From Thunnus maccoyii (lineage: Eukaryota; Chordata; Actinopteri; Scombriformes; Scombridae), in NCBI RefSeq assembly GCF_910596095.1, contig NC_056551.1, forward strand, positions 496,001 through 560,000: DNA of 64,000 nucleotides. The letters are read 5' to 3'. The notes beneath the pieces are model-generated. The model was not told the origin of the DNA, did not search any database, and saw nothing but the letters and a program-made list of their open reading frames with translations. This document shows, one piece after another, positions 1-12,890 of this stretch. Position numbers and translations under genes: made by a program. How positions within the stretch are numbered: position 1 is the stretch's first letter; each line of letters opens with the position of its first letter.

Positions 1-570
1 AAAAAACATTAGTTAAACATGAATAAAAGGGTTTCTGTAATTTCAGAGAGGTTTATATGGGTGTGACTTCACCAAATAGAGTAATATTTAGCAAAATATT
101 GCAGAACACAAGTGCTCTGTGCTGTCTACCTGCTCTGAGCAGGCGGGTAGCAGACAATGTGAGATGCACTCATTCTTGGCACCAAGGTTGCAGAGTGCCA
201 CTGGCATCGCCACACCTCAGCCTAGTTTACTAAGAATGGGACAGGATCAGACGGACTCTGCATTTCACAAACGTACCATGTTGTAGTATGGTCTGTTAAG
301 CTTGTAAAACTGTGAATTTTGAATTTGAACAGGTGATTCCACATTGAATATGATCTTTCTTTGGAGCAGTTGTTTGTTTTACCGCCTTAGTTTGTTCTCT
401 TGCCAAACAATAAAGTTCGTCATGTCCACAGGATGAAATCTGCACTTTAGGTTTTGTGCTCATTCCACAAAATTCAGTGTGAGACGTCACAGTATATCTG
501 AAAATGATTCATTAATACAACTTTTGCATTAATATACACAAGATGAAGCCCAGACTGTCACCTCAATGAC

Positions 571-592
571 GGGGAGGGGGGGGGGGGGGGGG
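571..592. repeat. near-pure G homopolymer
   Basis: A run of G with one A interruption near its start. It is a simple repeat prone to length error in sequencing, so the exact length should not be trusted. Confidence 0.9.
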
Positions 593-1434
593 TCAAGAAC
601 TGACAGACCATGATGGGAGTTGTGTTCAACTGCAGCTAATCAGACTCTAATAAGCAGGGATCTATGATTGTCACTTTAAACCAAAGGCATGGATAGAAGT
701 GGTCCCTTTACGTCAACTGATTACAAAGCAGCAGAACAAAAGTGCAGCTTTTTTTAAAGTGCTTTTTGGGATGATGTTTGGAATTCTAAAGACAGATGAC
801 CATTACACCATTTAAAGAATTCACATTCCATTTCTAGGAGAGCAAAAAATATGTCTTCATCTTAATATATTGGCTGAGGAAAGATTTAATCTGAGAAAAG
901 TTGCCTCTTAAGCCAAATTCACTGGGCATCGATGCTGAATCAATCAATCAGTGTAGAGAATTGACTACAGTATACAGTATATATTCTAATTCCATGTTAT
1001 TTTTAAAATAAATTGTGCTTTGAATTATACTTTCTACACTGCTTTATATAACTTTTGCCATTTGTATGAAAATAAAACAACTCACTGAATATAGTTCACT
1101 CCCTACACCAGACAGTGCAACAAACGCACCAAACCCAACTAATCCTGTGCTTTTCATATACCTAAAGGCATCACAAGAACTGACTCTCACCAGTAACAAA
1201 TCTTTTAACACTTGATTTTTCTAAACAGAACTGATTTTTTTTTCCTCCTTCACCAAGACCAGTCGTTTCATTACATCTCAACTCCACTAAACTGAGAGTT
1301 TACAGGAGTCAGCTGAGAACAAGACAGTACACAGCAGAGTTACACTGAGACGCAGAGCCCGACTCAGACACTGCTTGCTGTGATTTGAAATGTCCGTGTT
1401 TGAGTTGCTTCTGCTCAGACATGGAGCAGACATA

Positions 1435-1475
1435 CAGTACAGTACTAGTCGAACGTTTGGACACACCTTCTCAAT
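1435..1475. mobile_element. Tc1/mariner-type terminal fragment
   Basis: Contains a CAGTAC...AGTCGAACGTTTGGACACACC-type end. The block GTTTGGACACACCTTC recurs near 57302 inside a perfect-looking short palindrome. From memory this motif is a common terminal repeat of fish Tc1-like miniature elements. Only one end is visible here. Confidence 0.5.
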
Positions 1476-3552
1476 CCAGTGAATGGAAACGTGACTATAG
1501 GTAGACTGAAGATTATGATTGGATCCTCCTTTGCACACAGGTTTTGTTTCCATCTGTATTATTTGAAAATAGGGCCACAAATTTTAAGCTTAATTTTTTC
1601 AGTTTTACACTGCCTTTAAATAATTTGTTGCTTTAACTTTAGTTTTAATACAAAAAAGAAGAATTAATTGGTAACTTAGTGCTGCAGATCAGTATTATCT
1701 CATAATACTGTAAGCACAAGGTGTCATAGTGTGCCAGAAAAAAAATAATGTAACATGAAGAATGCAGCAGGATTTATCTTCTCTATCAGGACACCTCAGA
1801 GTGAATTATGATGTAACCAAATGATAAAAACTTATTTAAATCTTTTTATCACTGAAAGTTTATTTGTAATCGATTCAGGCCATGGTGATGTTACTTTTAC
1901 CAAAAAGTGTGTACCAAGTGTCATTTGATGCATCAGTATTGTTGCTATGACTATCTGCAGCTTAAAACACCTTGCACATTGAAACTTTTGACTGGAAGTG
2001 CATTTAAATGATCTCAATATAGACTTTCAATGGACACCAGCCAACCTATCAGAAACAAGTGTTTCTCATGGCCACAAACCATTGTCTATAAGAAATATAT
2101 AAGATGTCTTTACAAATATATGAAATACATGTACTGTACAGATTCAGTGTTTGGAAGGCCACGTGACAGAATCTGCCCTTGACTGGGAATTTTGCTGCTA
2201 GTATCTGGCAAAATTATACATTTTGAACAGTGTCTTTTTAAAAAATGCATCAGGCACCAAAACATTGTAGACTGCAATATTATTTCAGACATGTCTCCAC
2301 TTCAGCATGTCTGTAGATTGGCCACAGTTTACCTCACTGCCACATGGAGGGACATCTGCTGGGCAATCTGACATCCTACATAATAATTAAAAAAACAGCA
2401 CAACTCAGTATTACATCCGCCCATCAGCTGCTGTCTCACTGAATGATTCTTTAGCAAATCATTGATTACAGCTCTGACATTTAATAATGATGGCTGAGAT
2501 ATCACTGCTGATAATGATGGACACTATAAATACCCACAGCCGTGCATAATGGTTGCACATAATGACAGATTCTCTGGCATCGATGCAGTCTGTGAAAGTG
2601 CTACTTCTTTCCTGTTTGTTCTACTAACAGATCTAAAGACAGTAAAGCATAATAACTGACTAATCACTGTTGTAGGGTGCTTAAGTCAGTGCTTAAGTTT
2701 GAATCGGGCCCTTTGTCATTAGTGACGACTCTTTTTTCATGCCGGTCAAATACAGGATACACAGAGCTCAATGTACAGCAAACTGCCATTCAAACTCTAA
2801 TGGAAAAGTAGCACTTCATGGATTTTTAGGGACTCGTAGCCAAAAAGAACACACAAATAAGACAGACACTTTAAGACAACGTCATCACTTCCTTATCAGT
2901 AGATAGTAGGGATAAGTAAAATACACGGTTCTGCAGAAATGAGCACATTGTTGCAAGAAGGTTTGAAGCCCTGTTTGAGCAGGATGTTGAGCCCTTTCTA
3001 TGCTTCCACTCATTTATCCAGCCATCGTACAAATGAGCACTGACATCAAGGTAACAATTCCTGTCTCTGCCTTCACTTATCTGTTTATGTCTTGTTGTAG
3101 ATCTGAGTTGCCCTACAGGCTAACAACTTCATATGACAAACAGATCATGTGTGACCACATTTCCATAGCACCACTATCGTTAATTTTAAAAGAAATTCAA
3201 AATCAAATAAATAATTTTTCCTACACATTATGCCATTTTTGGAGATACTGGTGACATACTTATGACATGAGGAAATAACTCATCTTGATTTTCTCATTTC
3301 AAATATTATCAGTGTGTAAAGGTCTGAGTCTAAAAGGGACATGTAGTAAAGTAATATAAAATATAATTCTCAATATTTCAAGTATCCACAAGTTTTCTTT
3401 AAAGGCATCACTATGTTCACTTTCTAAGTGCTTCTAAGTCTGTAAGCCCAGTTGTTGGTCTGATTTTAACTTTGATTTACATATTACAACTGGTTGGACA
3501 AAATTAAGAAACAAAACAAAATAAATGCAATGTCGTAAAATAAAACCTACAT

Positions 3553-3825
3553 CAGTGGTTTCCCACCTGGGGCCGGACCCCGTTAAGGGGTCGCAAGATA
3601 AATCACAAGATGATTAACATGATAGGAAAGTAGAGAAAATATATTTCTGTAACACATTTTTCAGACTTTGCTCTAATTTTAGTTTTTTACTGAAAATTAA
3701 TCTGAGAAGTAAATTCCTCTTTGGCAAACTGTTCACAACTCGTAGATATGTGCAACTGTGATGAGGGGATGCAAATAAACATTATTTTGTGGTCACAAGC
3801 CAAAAAGTTTGGGTACCATGGGTCT
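3553..3825. mobile_element. hAT-like miniature element
   Basis: The left end reads CAGTGGTTTCCCACCTGG, followed by a GGGGTCGCAAG block. The right end (CCAAAAAGTTTGGGTACCATGG) is an imperfect inverted copy of the left end. CAGTGGTTcCCAACC ends are typical of non-autonomous hAT elements in fish. No transposase frame is present, and I could not verify an 8-bp target duplication. Confidence 0.55.
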
Positions 3826-5077
3826 CTTTCACAGTTATGTGATTTTTTTTTTCCAAGTGATAAAGAATGGGGAGCAAATGGAAATATAGAGCTGTGTTCC
3901 TCCAAGTTTCAGTACAGAGCCAGTTTAGGTCTGCCCCTGGTTTAACACCTTGTCTGTGATGGAAGTATTTCAGCTGCATGTTTCAACTGTCTGGAATTCA
4001 TCTGAAAAAAACAGACACACTTCCATTTTTAACAGTCTAGCTGTCCACACTGGTATAACTGACCCAGAGCATCTTTTTACGCTTCAGATCTATCGTATTT
4101 TCTGTCATGATAGTATATAGCACTGTGAGCACTGCCTACACAGCAATGCAGGCACTGAGGGAGGACTGAGGATGCTGTTGCATGGCCAGTGTAGATCATC
4201 TCCTCTGTGCTCAGCAGAACTCAGCAAATAAAGCATGTTAAATCTGAGCTGGTAGACTATAATTGTCATATAGTATAAACAATGTGACTATAGCACGTAT
4301 ACACGTCCTTACAAATAATGAGATCTATGTATGTCTTCAGACCACAGTCACTGTCTGTTTTCTATTTAACTGGGTATTTGGATGGTGAGAAGACATCCTC
4401 TCAATATTTTATTCATACAGTGATCTGTTCTAGTGGGAAAAGCCACAAGTCAATTCTTTTTAAAGTGTTATGTAGTTGAGGTTTCAAAGCAGGTAACAAA
4501 TCAAATATCAGTATTTGAGTGTGACTCAGCTCAATGAAACACGAAGTACCAGTGTTGGATAGAATGATAATGTAATGTATTGGGTAATGTATTGCACTAG
4601 CTAGTGAATCTTCTGATTCGTTTTCTCTCATTTGCAAACTTTGTTAACTGATCTAAGTTGGTTTGGCTTTCACACTGACAATAGCACTATGGCAGAACAA
4701 CACAGCCAGAGTGTGTTGAACTTACAGTAAATTCCTATTTGGGGCCAAATGGCCACCGGGGACCCCACCATACAGCAAATTCCACATGTGAGGTCCACAG
4801 TTCATTTTTAGTTCCAACTTGATTATAAATGTACTAATTAAAATCTTATATTTTTTTCTGTTTGTACAAATTCTTAATTTCCCTGTTTCATAAAAACTAT
4901 ACTACACATATTAAGTTAATTCATCCTATATATGTAGGTTTAATTTTTACTTAGCTATGATTGACAGTTTTTCTGCACCTTTGTACATTGTAAAACTGTT
5001 AACCAATATATTTGTGGGAAAGCATTAAAGTGGCTTCCTGGCTTACACCACATTCATAATATCACCTTTCTATATCA

Positions 5078-5083
5078 TTTATT
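5078..5083 (-). other. candidate polyadenylation hexamer for purg
   Basis: AATAAA on the minus strand, about 370 nt after the purg stop codon. It is the first canonical hexamer I noticed downstream, but in AT-rich DNA such hexamers occur by chance. Transcript ends would be needed to confirm it. Confidence 0.25.
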
Positions 5084-5453
5084 ACCATTTTACAGTGCAC
5101 GCTTAAATTTAAAAGGGGAGGGGTAAGGGGGATTTTAAAATTCTGCTCAGGGCCCCACATAGGCTTGGGCTGGCCTGGCATTAAATCGCAATGAGAAATG
5201 AAATGATTGGGAAGTGAATGGATGTATGCATTAGGCTATGAATGAATGACTTCTTGGCAGGTTAAATTTTGTGTTTACCAGCCCTTGACAGATGAGCCAA
5301 AAAGTGAATGAGGGACACTGCATCTAGTGTAGTATTGTAGGGACACATACAGTACATCATGTATTTAGGGGTTACTGTCAGGTCTGGAAATTTTCGTCAC
5401 TAACAGAATCCCTAGAATACATGCAAAAGCACAGGCGCAGCCTACTGCCTAGG

Positions 5454-6482
5454 TCAGTCCTCCTGCTCCTCACTGTCCTGCCGCGCGTCTGTCCTCTTCT
5501 CTTTGTGACAGGAGAAAATCCGTCGCATCTCCTCTTCGTACCTGATGAAATTCTCTCCAAATCTAGCCCAGGCTTTTAGGGGAACTGTGATGGTGTTTCT
5601 GTACGGCTGTCGCACTTCACTAATTTTTAAAAAGACACCATATCGGTTAGAACCGACGTCAAAGTAAAACCTCTTGTTGTCCACCCGAAAGGACGCAGCC
5701 TCTGGAAGCTCGGGGTTGTCGTCGTGGTTTCTGGATCCGGCTCGGCCGCGGTCGTCGCTGTCTTCGTCGCCGTAGTCTTCAATCAGCTGTGACAGCGCGT
5801 CTCTGAACTCGATGAGCCCCTGAGCAGGCAGCACTATGGTCTGCTCGATGCCCTGTCCGTAGTAGCCCATTGTGCCGTGTCCTTTACTGACAGTCTGCCG
5901 AATGCGGAGGAACCTACCTCTCTGGTTCTCCTTCAGGTCCAGAAAGTACTTTCTGTTATCCCTCTCGATGAATTCGCTCTTGAGAACGCGGTGTGCATGG
6001 TCATCGGACACCGCAGAGCCGGTGGGAGACAGCACCGTGTGGTGCTCTTGCGCTCTCCTGCGGAAATCGTGCGCGCGGCCCTGGCCATTGTTGCTGTGCT
6101 CCTCGAGCTGCGGAGGCGCCAGGCCCCCCCGCAGCCCGATCCGGGCGTAATAATCTATGAAGTCTCCTAAGCAGTAGCGTAGAGCGGGAGCCATCGACAT
6201 GGACAGCGTCAGTTTGCTCTTCCTGATGTTATCATGTCGGCCTCTTCCTATCCATACCTCGGCTATTTTGAGGAAGCGTCCGCGAACACTTTGCTTCACA
6301 TCCAGATAGAAGCGTTTCTTCTGGATGTCGACGCGTTTGGAGGCTAACTCCTGGATGTCATTGCCCTGCTGCTGTGATCCGGTCTGGACATACTGCTGAG
6401 GATATGTGGGTCTTGATAAAGAATCTGATGCAATCTTACCCTTGCCTCTTTCCATCCCTCTGCAACATCCATCAGCCATCAT
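5454..6482 (-). CDS. purg: purine-rich element-binding protein gamma (intronless)
   Basis: 342 codons in one exon, close to the mammalian PURG length. PUR proteins bind purine-rich single-stranded DNA and RNA and act in transcription and mRNA handling. Three PUR repeats are visible: I at about residues 46-117 ([17 protein letters not shown]...[12 protein letters not shown]), II at about 170-240 ([20 protein letters not shown], then [17 protein letters not shown]) and III at about 262-325 ([15 protein letters not shown]...PYRNTITVP...[13 protein letters not shown]). The tail is charged and acidic. The glycine/lysine-rich N-terminus and the ERDNRKY repeat II favour purg over pura or purb. Start choice: Met1 and Met2 are adjacent; Met2 has A at -3 and G at +4, so it is the better Kozak match. 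Met10 (MERGKGK) aligns with the mammalian start. The gene is single-exon like other PUR genes. The region upstream of 6482 is less AT-rich and may hold the promoter. Confidence 0.96.
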   Translation of the reverse strand: MMADGCCRGMERGKGKIASDSLSRPTYPQQYVQTGSQQQGNDIQELASKRVDIQKKRFYLDVKQSVRGRFLKIAEVWIGRGRHDNIRKSKLTLSMSMAPALRYCLGDFIDYYARIGLRGGLAPPQLEEHSNNGQGRAHDFRRRAQEHHTVLSPTGSAVSDDHAHRVLKSEFIERDNRKYFLDLKENQRGRFLRIRQTVSKGHGTMGYYGQGIEQTIVLPAQGLIEFRDALSQLIEDYGDEDSDDRGRAGSRNHDDNPELPEAASFRVDNKRFYFDVGSNRYGVFLKISEVRQPYRNTITVPLKAWARFGENFIRYEEEMRRIFSCHKEKRTDARQDSEEQED

Positions 6483-6900
6483 GATTTATATTCCACCATT
6501 AGCCAGCACAGGACAAAGCGATTCCCCCATCCCAGTGGGCGATTAGTAGAAGAATTAAGCAAGCTTATTCATACAACTGGCTGGAGCTTCAAACAAGTTA
6601 GCGAGATGCCACGAATGACCTGAAAATGGCAGCTAGTTTGGAGTCATCAGCTGATCGAGTTTCTGTGTCCCAAATAAAGGTCAAGCAAGACTATTTAGCC
6701 ATTTCCACTGCAAACTTCCATGCCATTTCCATCACCTATTTGCCTTACAGCTACCCTTTTTCACCGAGGGAGCCAAGGAAGCAGCCAACCTGAAATGGGA
6801 GGAGGCGTCCAATACTACATGAACCCGATGAACCAACCCCCCCCCCACCCACCCCCCTCTCCCCCGTCCTGAGAATACCTCAGTTAAAGAGACACGATTT
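6483..6900 (-). promoter_or_regulatory. probable purg promoter/5' UTR region
   Basis: Directly upstream of the purg start. It includes a C-rich tract (about 6838-6866, G-rich on the purg sense strand). I see no clear TATA box at a convincing distance. The assignment rests on position only. Confidence 0.3.
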
Positions 6901-8029
6901 ACTGTAGAGGCTGTGTCTCTCTCACATAGGATACTCTCTATTCAGCTGCAGCGAGCTCATCTGCGCCTATTATACATGGAATATATGTTTAGGAGGAAAT
7001 AATGCCCCCAAACATCAAAACATACAGTACTCCAGTTACTAAATTATTTCCATTCTTGGAAATCTAATTCATTCAGGAGGGATACAGATCCTGACAAATA
7101 CATGGTCAAAATTTTGACAGCGTCTCATGACCTGGAAAAAAATCCTCATACAGTAAGTCAGAACTTATACTGTCATTATAATGACTTGAAATATAATAGC
7201 TTAATGATGACAGAGGGTCGCAGGTACTGATGAGTTTCTTGTCTTCTGTTAATGAAGTGACTTCTAGTCATCATTAGTTAACATTAATTATATTAATATA
7301 TTATAAGTCTAACTTACATGTAGGTTTATCTCCTGTACCAAAATATGATACTTTTGCAGTCATGAAGACTCACTGCAATGATACTAATGTCCTGTAGAGG
7401 GGCCTTGTGTCAAAGTTTACATGGTGCTTATTTGTGTAAACAGGTGGACAATAGGGGCCCAGAGCTCATTTTTGCCCTGGAATCCCTGGGGAGTCTATCT
7501 AGCTATGCTCAGTGGCCCTCAGGCCCTCTAAGATCAACAATAATAGTAGGATACAGTCACTGGTATATTATGTAGGCTACATCCTAGTAATACATAGTGA
7601 TTAGACAATATGTTCCACCATTAGGGTGGGAAAAATCAATCAAGAGGCCTTCAGCAAATCAACTCTCTTTAACAAACAGTGACAGGAACTACAGCCAATC
7701 AAATCACTTCAAACAAAGTGAGAAGAACCATTGTGTGATCTAAATTTTACATTACAATTTTTGACTGGACCGGCCATGGACCAGCCCTTTAATCCTGAAT
7801 GTCTGTCACTGACTGACTGAGTAATGAAGTTACACCATAGGTTGGCCAGCCCAGTGTTGGAAAGTATACCTGGCTGCAGTCTGCAGAACGGGGCAGCGTT
7901 CAGTATCAAATGTTTTTTTTTTTACAGCCCACCGTGATTTGATTGGTTTAAGTGAGTGGGCTTAAATATCGATTTCATTAGTTTGGACGTGAGTTTGGGC
8001 TTGGTTAAACAACACAGTCAGTTCATCTA
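6901..8029. other. no gene recognised
   Basis: AT-rich sequence without splice-bounded coding similarity on either strand. In mammals WRN lies next to PURG in head-to-head orientation. No exon resembling a WRN start was recognised here. Confidence 0.4.
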
Positions 8030-8390
8030 TCTATTAAAGGAAGGATCTCTGTATGTATATATGTGTGTCCTTTGCATATCTCTTGAACCGTTAATCCGAT
8101 TGACTCCACACTTGGCAGGTGTATGGCTGGGGAGCAAAGGGAGTGCAGTGTCAAATTTGGTGCAATTTGGACACATGATACATTTAATATTAATAAACTC
8201 TGAATAAACCAGCGATCAGCGAGCCGCTCCGCTCTGTGTGGGGGGCAGGGCGGAGCTTCACGGCTCTGCTGACTGACTCTAGCATGTCAGGGAGAGACCA
8301 GAGTTGTGGTGTGACACGAGTTAGAGAAAAGTGCTCTAAAAAGAGAGGACAGTGAAAATGGAGCTTTTAATCAAGAATTGACACTCTTAC
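8030..8390. repeat. dispersed repeat, copy 1 (possibly Helitron-derived)
   Basis: Contains TGTGTGTCCTTTGCATATCT, an AACCGTT block, TCAAATTTGGTGCAATTTGG and TTTAATATTAATAAACT. The same blocks recur in the same order at 51590-51760. A later block (GAGCTTTTAATCAAGAATTG) matches near 52203. Two copies sharing ordered modules show a dispersed family. The Helitron assignment is from general familiarity with fish repeats and is unverified. Confidence 0.6.
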
Positions 8391-8573
8391 CCTGTGTCCA
8401 GACAGAAAGCGTAGCATTAGCAGCATGTTTAGCAGATCAGCAGCAGCAGCAAGTGAACCGTTGTGTGCATGGAGTCGCTACTCGTTTCCATAGTGTTCCA
8501 GTCATTTTTACTGCTTTCTTTTCATCCAAAGGGGAGCATGGCTGCAACATAGATCCTTGTTACAAGACTATCA

Positions 8574-9402
8574 TCAATGGTGGAATGTAACTAAAGTGCA
8601 TTTACTTAAGTACTGTACTTAAGTACAAATTCAAGGTTCTTTTCCTTACTCAGTATTTCCATTTTATGCAGCTTTATACTTCTACTCAACTACATTCAGA
8701 GGGAAATATTGTACATTTTTACTTCACTACATTTATCTGACAGCTATAGTTACAAGTTACTTTCCAGATTACAATTTTTTTATACCCTTCCTTCCCAGTG
8801 AAAACTATGTATCTCCAAATTTGGTGATTTTGAATGTTTTTGATAAACTGAAGGATTAAGTGTTCCTTCATGGGTTGAGAAAATTCTCCTCCTTCTTAAA
8901 CTAAATAAACTTTTTTTTTTTTTTTTTAAAAAAAACAACCTTGGATTAGCTGGAAAATGCATTGTCACAAAGCCGAAAATAGGTTGCTTTTCTGAGCTCA
9001 TGAAAAGTTTACTTTTTAGAGATACGTAGTTCTCACAGGACAGTGACACTACAAACATGTGATGACCTTATAGAATGATGTATTGCTGTAGATTAAACTA
9101 CCCAACAGTATATAAAGTAGATAGAATTAACACAACCTTAAACATCTACAGCAGTAAAATGCAACATAAATGTAATGCAGCAGTAACATTAAAAACATCA
9201 TATATAATAGTAACACACTGACAGGGACAATTGTTCTGCAGAATGAGCACTTTTATTTTTCATGCTTTAAGGAAGTTTTGCTGATAGCACTTACATACTT
9301 TTACTTAACTAAGTTTTTAAATGCAGGACTTTTACTTGTAGTGGAGTATTTTCACAGTGTGGTATTGCTACTTAAGTAAAGGATCTGAATACTTCTTACA
9401 CC
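8574..9402. mobile_element. non-autonomous hAT-like element with 8-bp target duplication
   Basis: Flanked by direct repeats GACTATCA at 8566-8573 and 9403-9410, the 8-bp duplication expected of hAT elements. The left end begins near CAATGGTGGAATGTAACTAA. The right end, read inverted, gives GGTGTAAGAAGTATTCAGAT, and CTTAAGTA-type motifs occur near both ends. There is no transposase. Related ends are seen near 44814 and 46010. Confidence 0.75.
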
Positions 9403-9759
9403 GACTATCAATGTGTTGCAGGGTTGATGTCAATGTGTAAGCCTGTTATTAATGTAAGCCCAATGCCAATGTAGTGTTTAGTTCAACCACATGACCACTA
9501 TTTAAAGAGTTTCACATATTACAGTGTATTTGAGTTTGGGTGCAGAGACAGGAACTTTATCTGGCACCTGGTATGTCTGCCATGAGTAAAACTAGACCTA
9601 CAATTACGTAGCACGTCCATACAAATCCCTTGTACACTTTGTACATGTTTGTCTCAGCGTCCCCACTTTGAAGGAGGAGAGTGAGAGGGATTTTAATAGG
9701 GCATTTTTTTTGTTCTCAAAAAATAAAAGTAAAAAAGACAATTGCATATCAGGTCTGCA

Positions 9760-10110
9760 CAAACACCCCTACTACTATTAATTTATATAGCACTTTTCAA
9801 GAGACCCAAAAGACACTTTACATTATAAACATAATATACTGTGAATATAAAGTACAACACTACATAAAAGCAACAAAAGTGGTGAAATTACAGAGGAGGA
9901 GAAAAACCCATAGAGAGAGAGAGGGTGGCATAGGTGGGGGAAGGTAGAGGGAGAGGGCAATGTTTTTAGTCTTGACTTGAAGAGATGGGCGGATGGGTAT
10001 GTCAGTGTGAGCAAGCAGTTCTTGACCATCTTGTTCACTCCGAGGTTGCGGGCAAGTGATGAAGGAGAGAAAATAGTGTTATCAATGGTTAGAGATGGTA
10101 CCATGTTTGT
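9760..10110. repeat. dispersed fish repeat fragment
   Basis: Starts with TTTATATAGCACTTTTCAAGA, a phrase I recognise from many fish genomes, and continues with a G/A-rich stretch and CTTGACTTGAAGAGATGGGCGG. It has no coding content. The class is uncertain. Confidence 0.4.
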
Positions 10111-10117
10111 ATAGATT

Positions 10118-10496
10118 GATGGCGCCCTTGAGCTATTTTGCCACACCCATGCCCAAGACCCATATCCAATATCAATGTATGCCACTTCTGATGCATGTGA
10201 AAAGTTTTGTGAGTTTTGGATCACCCATAGCACCTCAATGATAAAATTAATTAGGGGCCGCTAAAGAGCTGAAATGCCACACCTAAGCCCAATTTTGATA
10301 CCAATTGAAGCATTTATTAGTTCGAACATATAGGCAAAGTTTGGTTAGTATGTTTTTGTAAAATGAAAATTGATGCATGAAATCAAAAATGGCTGGCTAA
10401 TAATAATAATAATAATAATCTTTACAAAAACAATAGTTTCCATGGACTTTCAGTGCCAGGGACCATTGGGCCCCTGGCACTTTCGTGCTTGGGCCC
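10118..10496. repeat. partial unit of a head-to-tail repeat
   Basis: Modules here (GCCCTTGAGC..TTT..CCACAC, GCCCAAGACCCATATC, TGTAAAATGAAAATTGATGCA, then a TAA microsatellite and CTTTCAGTGCCAGGG) recur in the same order at about 12260-12890. The unit ends at the point where the next one starts (AATTAAAGCTGCAAGTAGC). Confidence 0.65.
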
Positions 10497-12890
10497 TAAT
10501 TAAAGCTGCAAGTAGCTATGATTGGATCCTCGCACCTTTGTGCATGGCGGGGTGTGCTGCAGTCAAAGTGTTTTTATTGCAGAGGAACATGATGCAGCAA
10601 TACATTTACCAGAGGGCAACAGACACTGATATACATTCTCCTGAATGTTGGACATTGCATTTAGGAGATAAGTATTATTTCCAGTGTCCACTATATGGTG
10701 ATAAAAAACACACACTAAATGTACATTATGTTGCTGCATATGAAATGTTGACCACACAATTTCATGTAAATCAAAGGAAGTTTATAACATAAGGCTTACT
10801 TCATGTTGCTACTAGGCTGCGCTACACAAGTGGGTCATTAATGCAGCAATTCATTAAGTCGACGTTGTCTGACATGCATATACATTGTCATGAATATCAG
10901 AGGTTGCATGAAGGAGTTAAATATCAATTCCTGTGTCCACTATGTGACACTAGAGAGCACCCACTAATTATACGTCATGTTGCTGTATATCATGTGTAGA
11001 CCACACCATGTAAATTCCATGTAAATAGGATGATGTTTGCCAGTTACAACAACTTCCTGTTTCATGGCAAAACATGAAATTTACCAGCATGTCACATCAA
11101 GGGGGTTCTGTGAAAAGTCACGATTTTGATGACTTTTATTTTCAAAGGTCTTAAGATGACACTGATCAAACTTGAAATCAGGTGGGTCAAATCTTAAAAT
11201 ACAACCTCTGCAAATGGCAAAAACTGCGAAAATTGCAAAGTAAATTTAAAATGGCTGACTGTTGGACTTAGGGTATGGCTCCAAGAGGTTTTTTTGAGTG
11301 ACTGGACACAATACATGTGCCTACCAAATTTCGTTCATCTATGTCAAATTCAAAGGTAGGGACTTTGACTTTGAAATTTTCTAGGGGGCGCTATAGAGCC
11401 AATTTGTGATGTTCAAGCCCAAGATACATATAATTCAATGTCAATTCAATGTCAGTGTTCACAACTTCTAATGTATGTGCAAGTTTTGTGGGTTTTTGAG
11501 AACTCCTAGCATCTCAAAAATGCTAAAACTAATTGGGGGGTGCTATAGAGCCAACATGCCATGCCTGAGCCCATTTGCAATATGAAACTGAAACACTAGT
11601 TCAAACACACTTGCAAAGTTTAGTGAGTTGTTGCATCCTAAGGGCCTCAAAGATGTGTCCGTAAAATGAAAAAAAATTCAAAAAAGAAATTCTGAGTAGA
11701 ATGACGTGAGCAATGTTCCCACCACATTTCATGAACATCAAAGCAACTTTGCTCCAAAATGGTCTCAGACTTCCTGTTGTCAGTAGGTGGCGCTATGACT
11801 ATGAGTCATTATTGATATGTGGATTTGTTCAGGCCTGAATTCTTATCAAGCATGAGAAATTTGGGGCAGATTGGACAATGTAAAGCTGAGGTACAACAAC
11901 TTCCTCTTTGATGCCACAAACATGTTTTGGGCAAAATTCACCAGCATGCCATGTCAAGGGCATTCTGCGAAATATAAAAAGCTTCACAATTTCACATCGC
12001 AAAGGTCTTTAGATGTAACTTACCAAATATGAAGTCACTTGGGTTAAATCTCTAGGAGGAGTTTGTTAAAATACAACACCTGTCAATGGCTTCACTTTAC
12101 AAAAAAAATGCAAAGTAGATTCAAAATGGCTGACTTCCTGTTGTACTTAGGCTATGGCTCCAAGAGGCTTTTTTTGAAATCTGGGGATGCTACATCTGCC
12201 TACCAAATATTGTACATATATGTGAAATTTAAAGGTGTTGGATTTGACTTTGAAATTTTCTCGGGGGTGCCCTTGAGCCGTTTTACCACACTTAAGCCCA
12301 AGACCCATATCAGATATCAAGTCACACCGCTTCTGTTCCTTTTTTGAGCACCCCTAGCACCTCAAAAAAGCTAAAAGTAATTAGGAGGTACCATAAAGCC
12401 AACGTTCCACGCCCAAGCCCAATTGCAATATCAAGTCGAAATACTGACTATTTCGGACATTGGTACAAAGATTCATGAGTTTTTTCGCATCCTAAATTCC
12501 TCAAATGTGTTCGTAAAATGAAAATTGATGCACAAAATCCAAAATGGTTGACTTCCTGTTGGGTGGAAAAATTTGAAAAAATATATATTATGTCGATAAT
12601 GATGAGCACGATGAACCCACCGAATTTCATGCACATCAAAGAAACTGTTCCAAAATGGTCCTGTGTTTGAGGGAGCTATGGAGCCTGCTAGCCACATAAA
12701 CATTACAGAACAGAATTTTCACCAGTTCTGACGTGTGTGCCAATTTTTGTGAGTTTTTGAGCATCCTAAGCCCCTCAAAAATGCAATGGCATACTATAAT
12801 AATAATAATAATAATAATAATAATCCCTTCAAAACCAATAGGTTCCTTGCACTTTCAGTGCCAGGGGCCCAACGGTCCCTGGCTAGTGTT
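10497..12890. repeat. second, longer unit of the same repeat
   Basis: Begins with AATTAAAGCTGCAAGTAGC directly after the first unit's CAGTGCCAGGG...GGGCCC tail, and ends with its own TAA microsatellite (12799-12823) and CTTTCAGTGCCAGGGGCCC. Internally it repeats phrases such as GTTTTGTGGGTTTTTGAG, CTTCCTGTTG and CAAAGCAAC/CAAAGAAAC several times. I recognise it as a common fish repeat but cannot name the family. It encodes no intact protein. Confidence 0.65.

Larger units (their letters stand above)
1..5453. other. gene-poor region left of purg; possible purg 3' UTR at its right end
   Basis: I see no convincing coding exon on either strand; open frames are short, AT-rich and without family resemblance. 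The stretch contains a G homopolymer near 571-592, a Tc1-type terminal fragment near 1435-1475 and a hAT-like element at about 3553-3825. The part adjoining 5453 may be the purg 3' UTR on the minus strand. Its extent cannot be fixed from sequence alone. Confidence 0.5.

Noticed and set aside
5872..6170. Two plus-strand frames over purg
   Set aside because: Shadows of the GC-rich purg coding sequence, with no similarity to any family.
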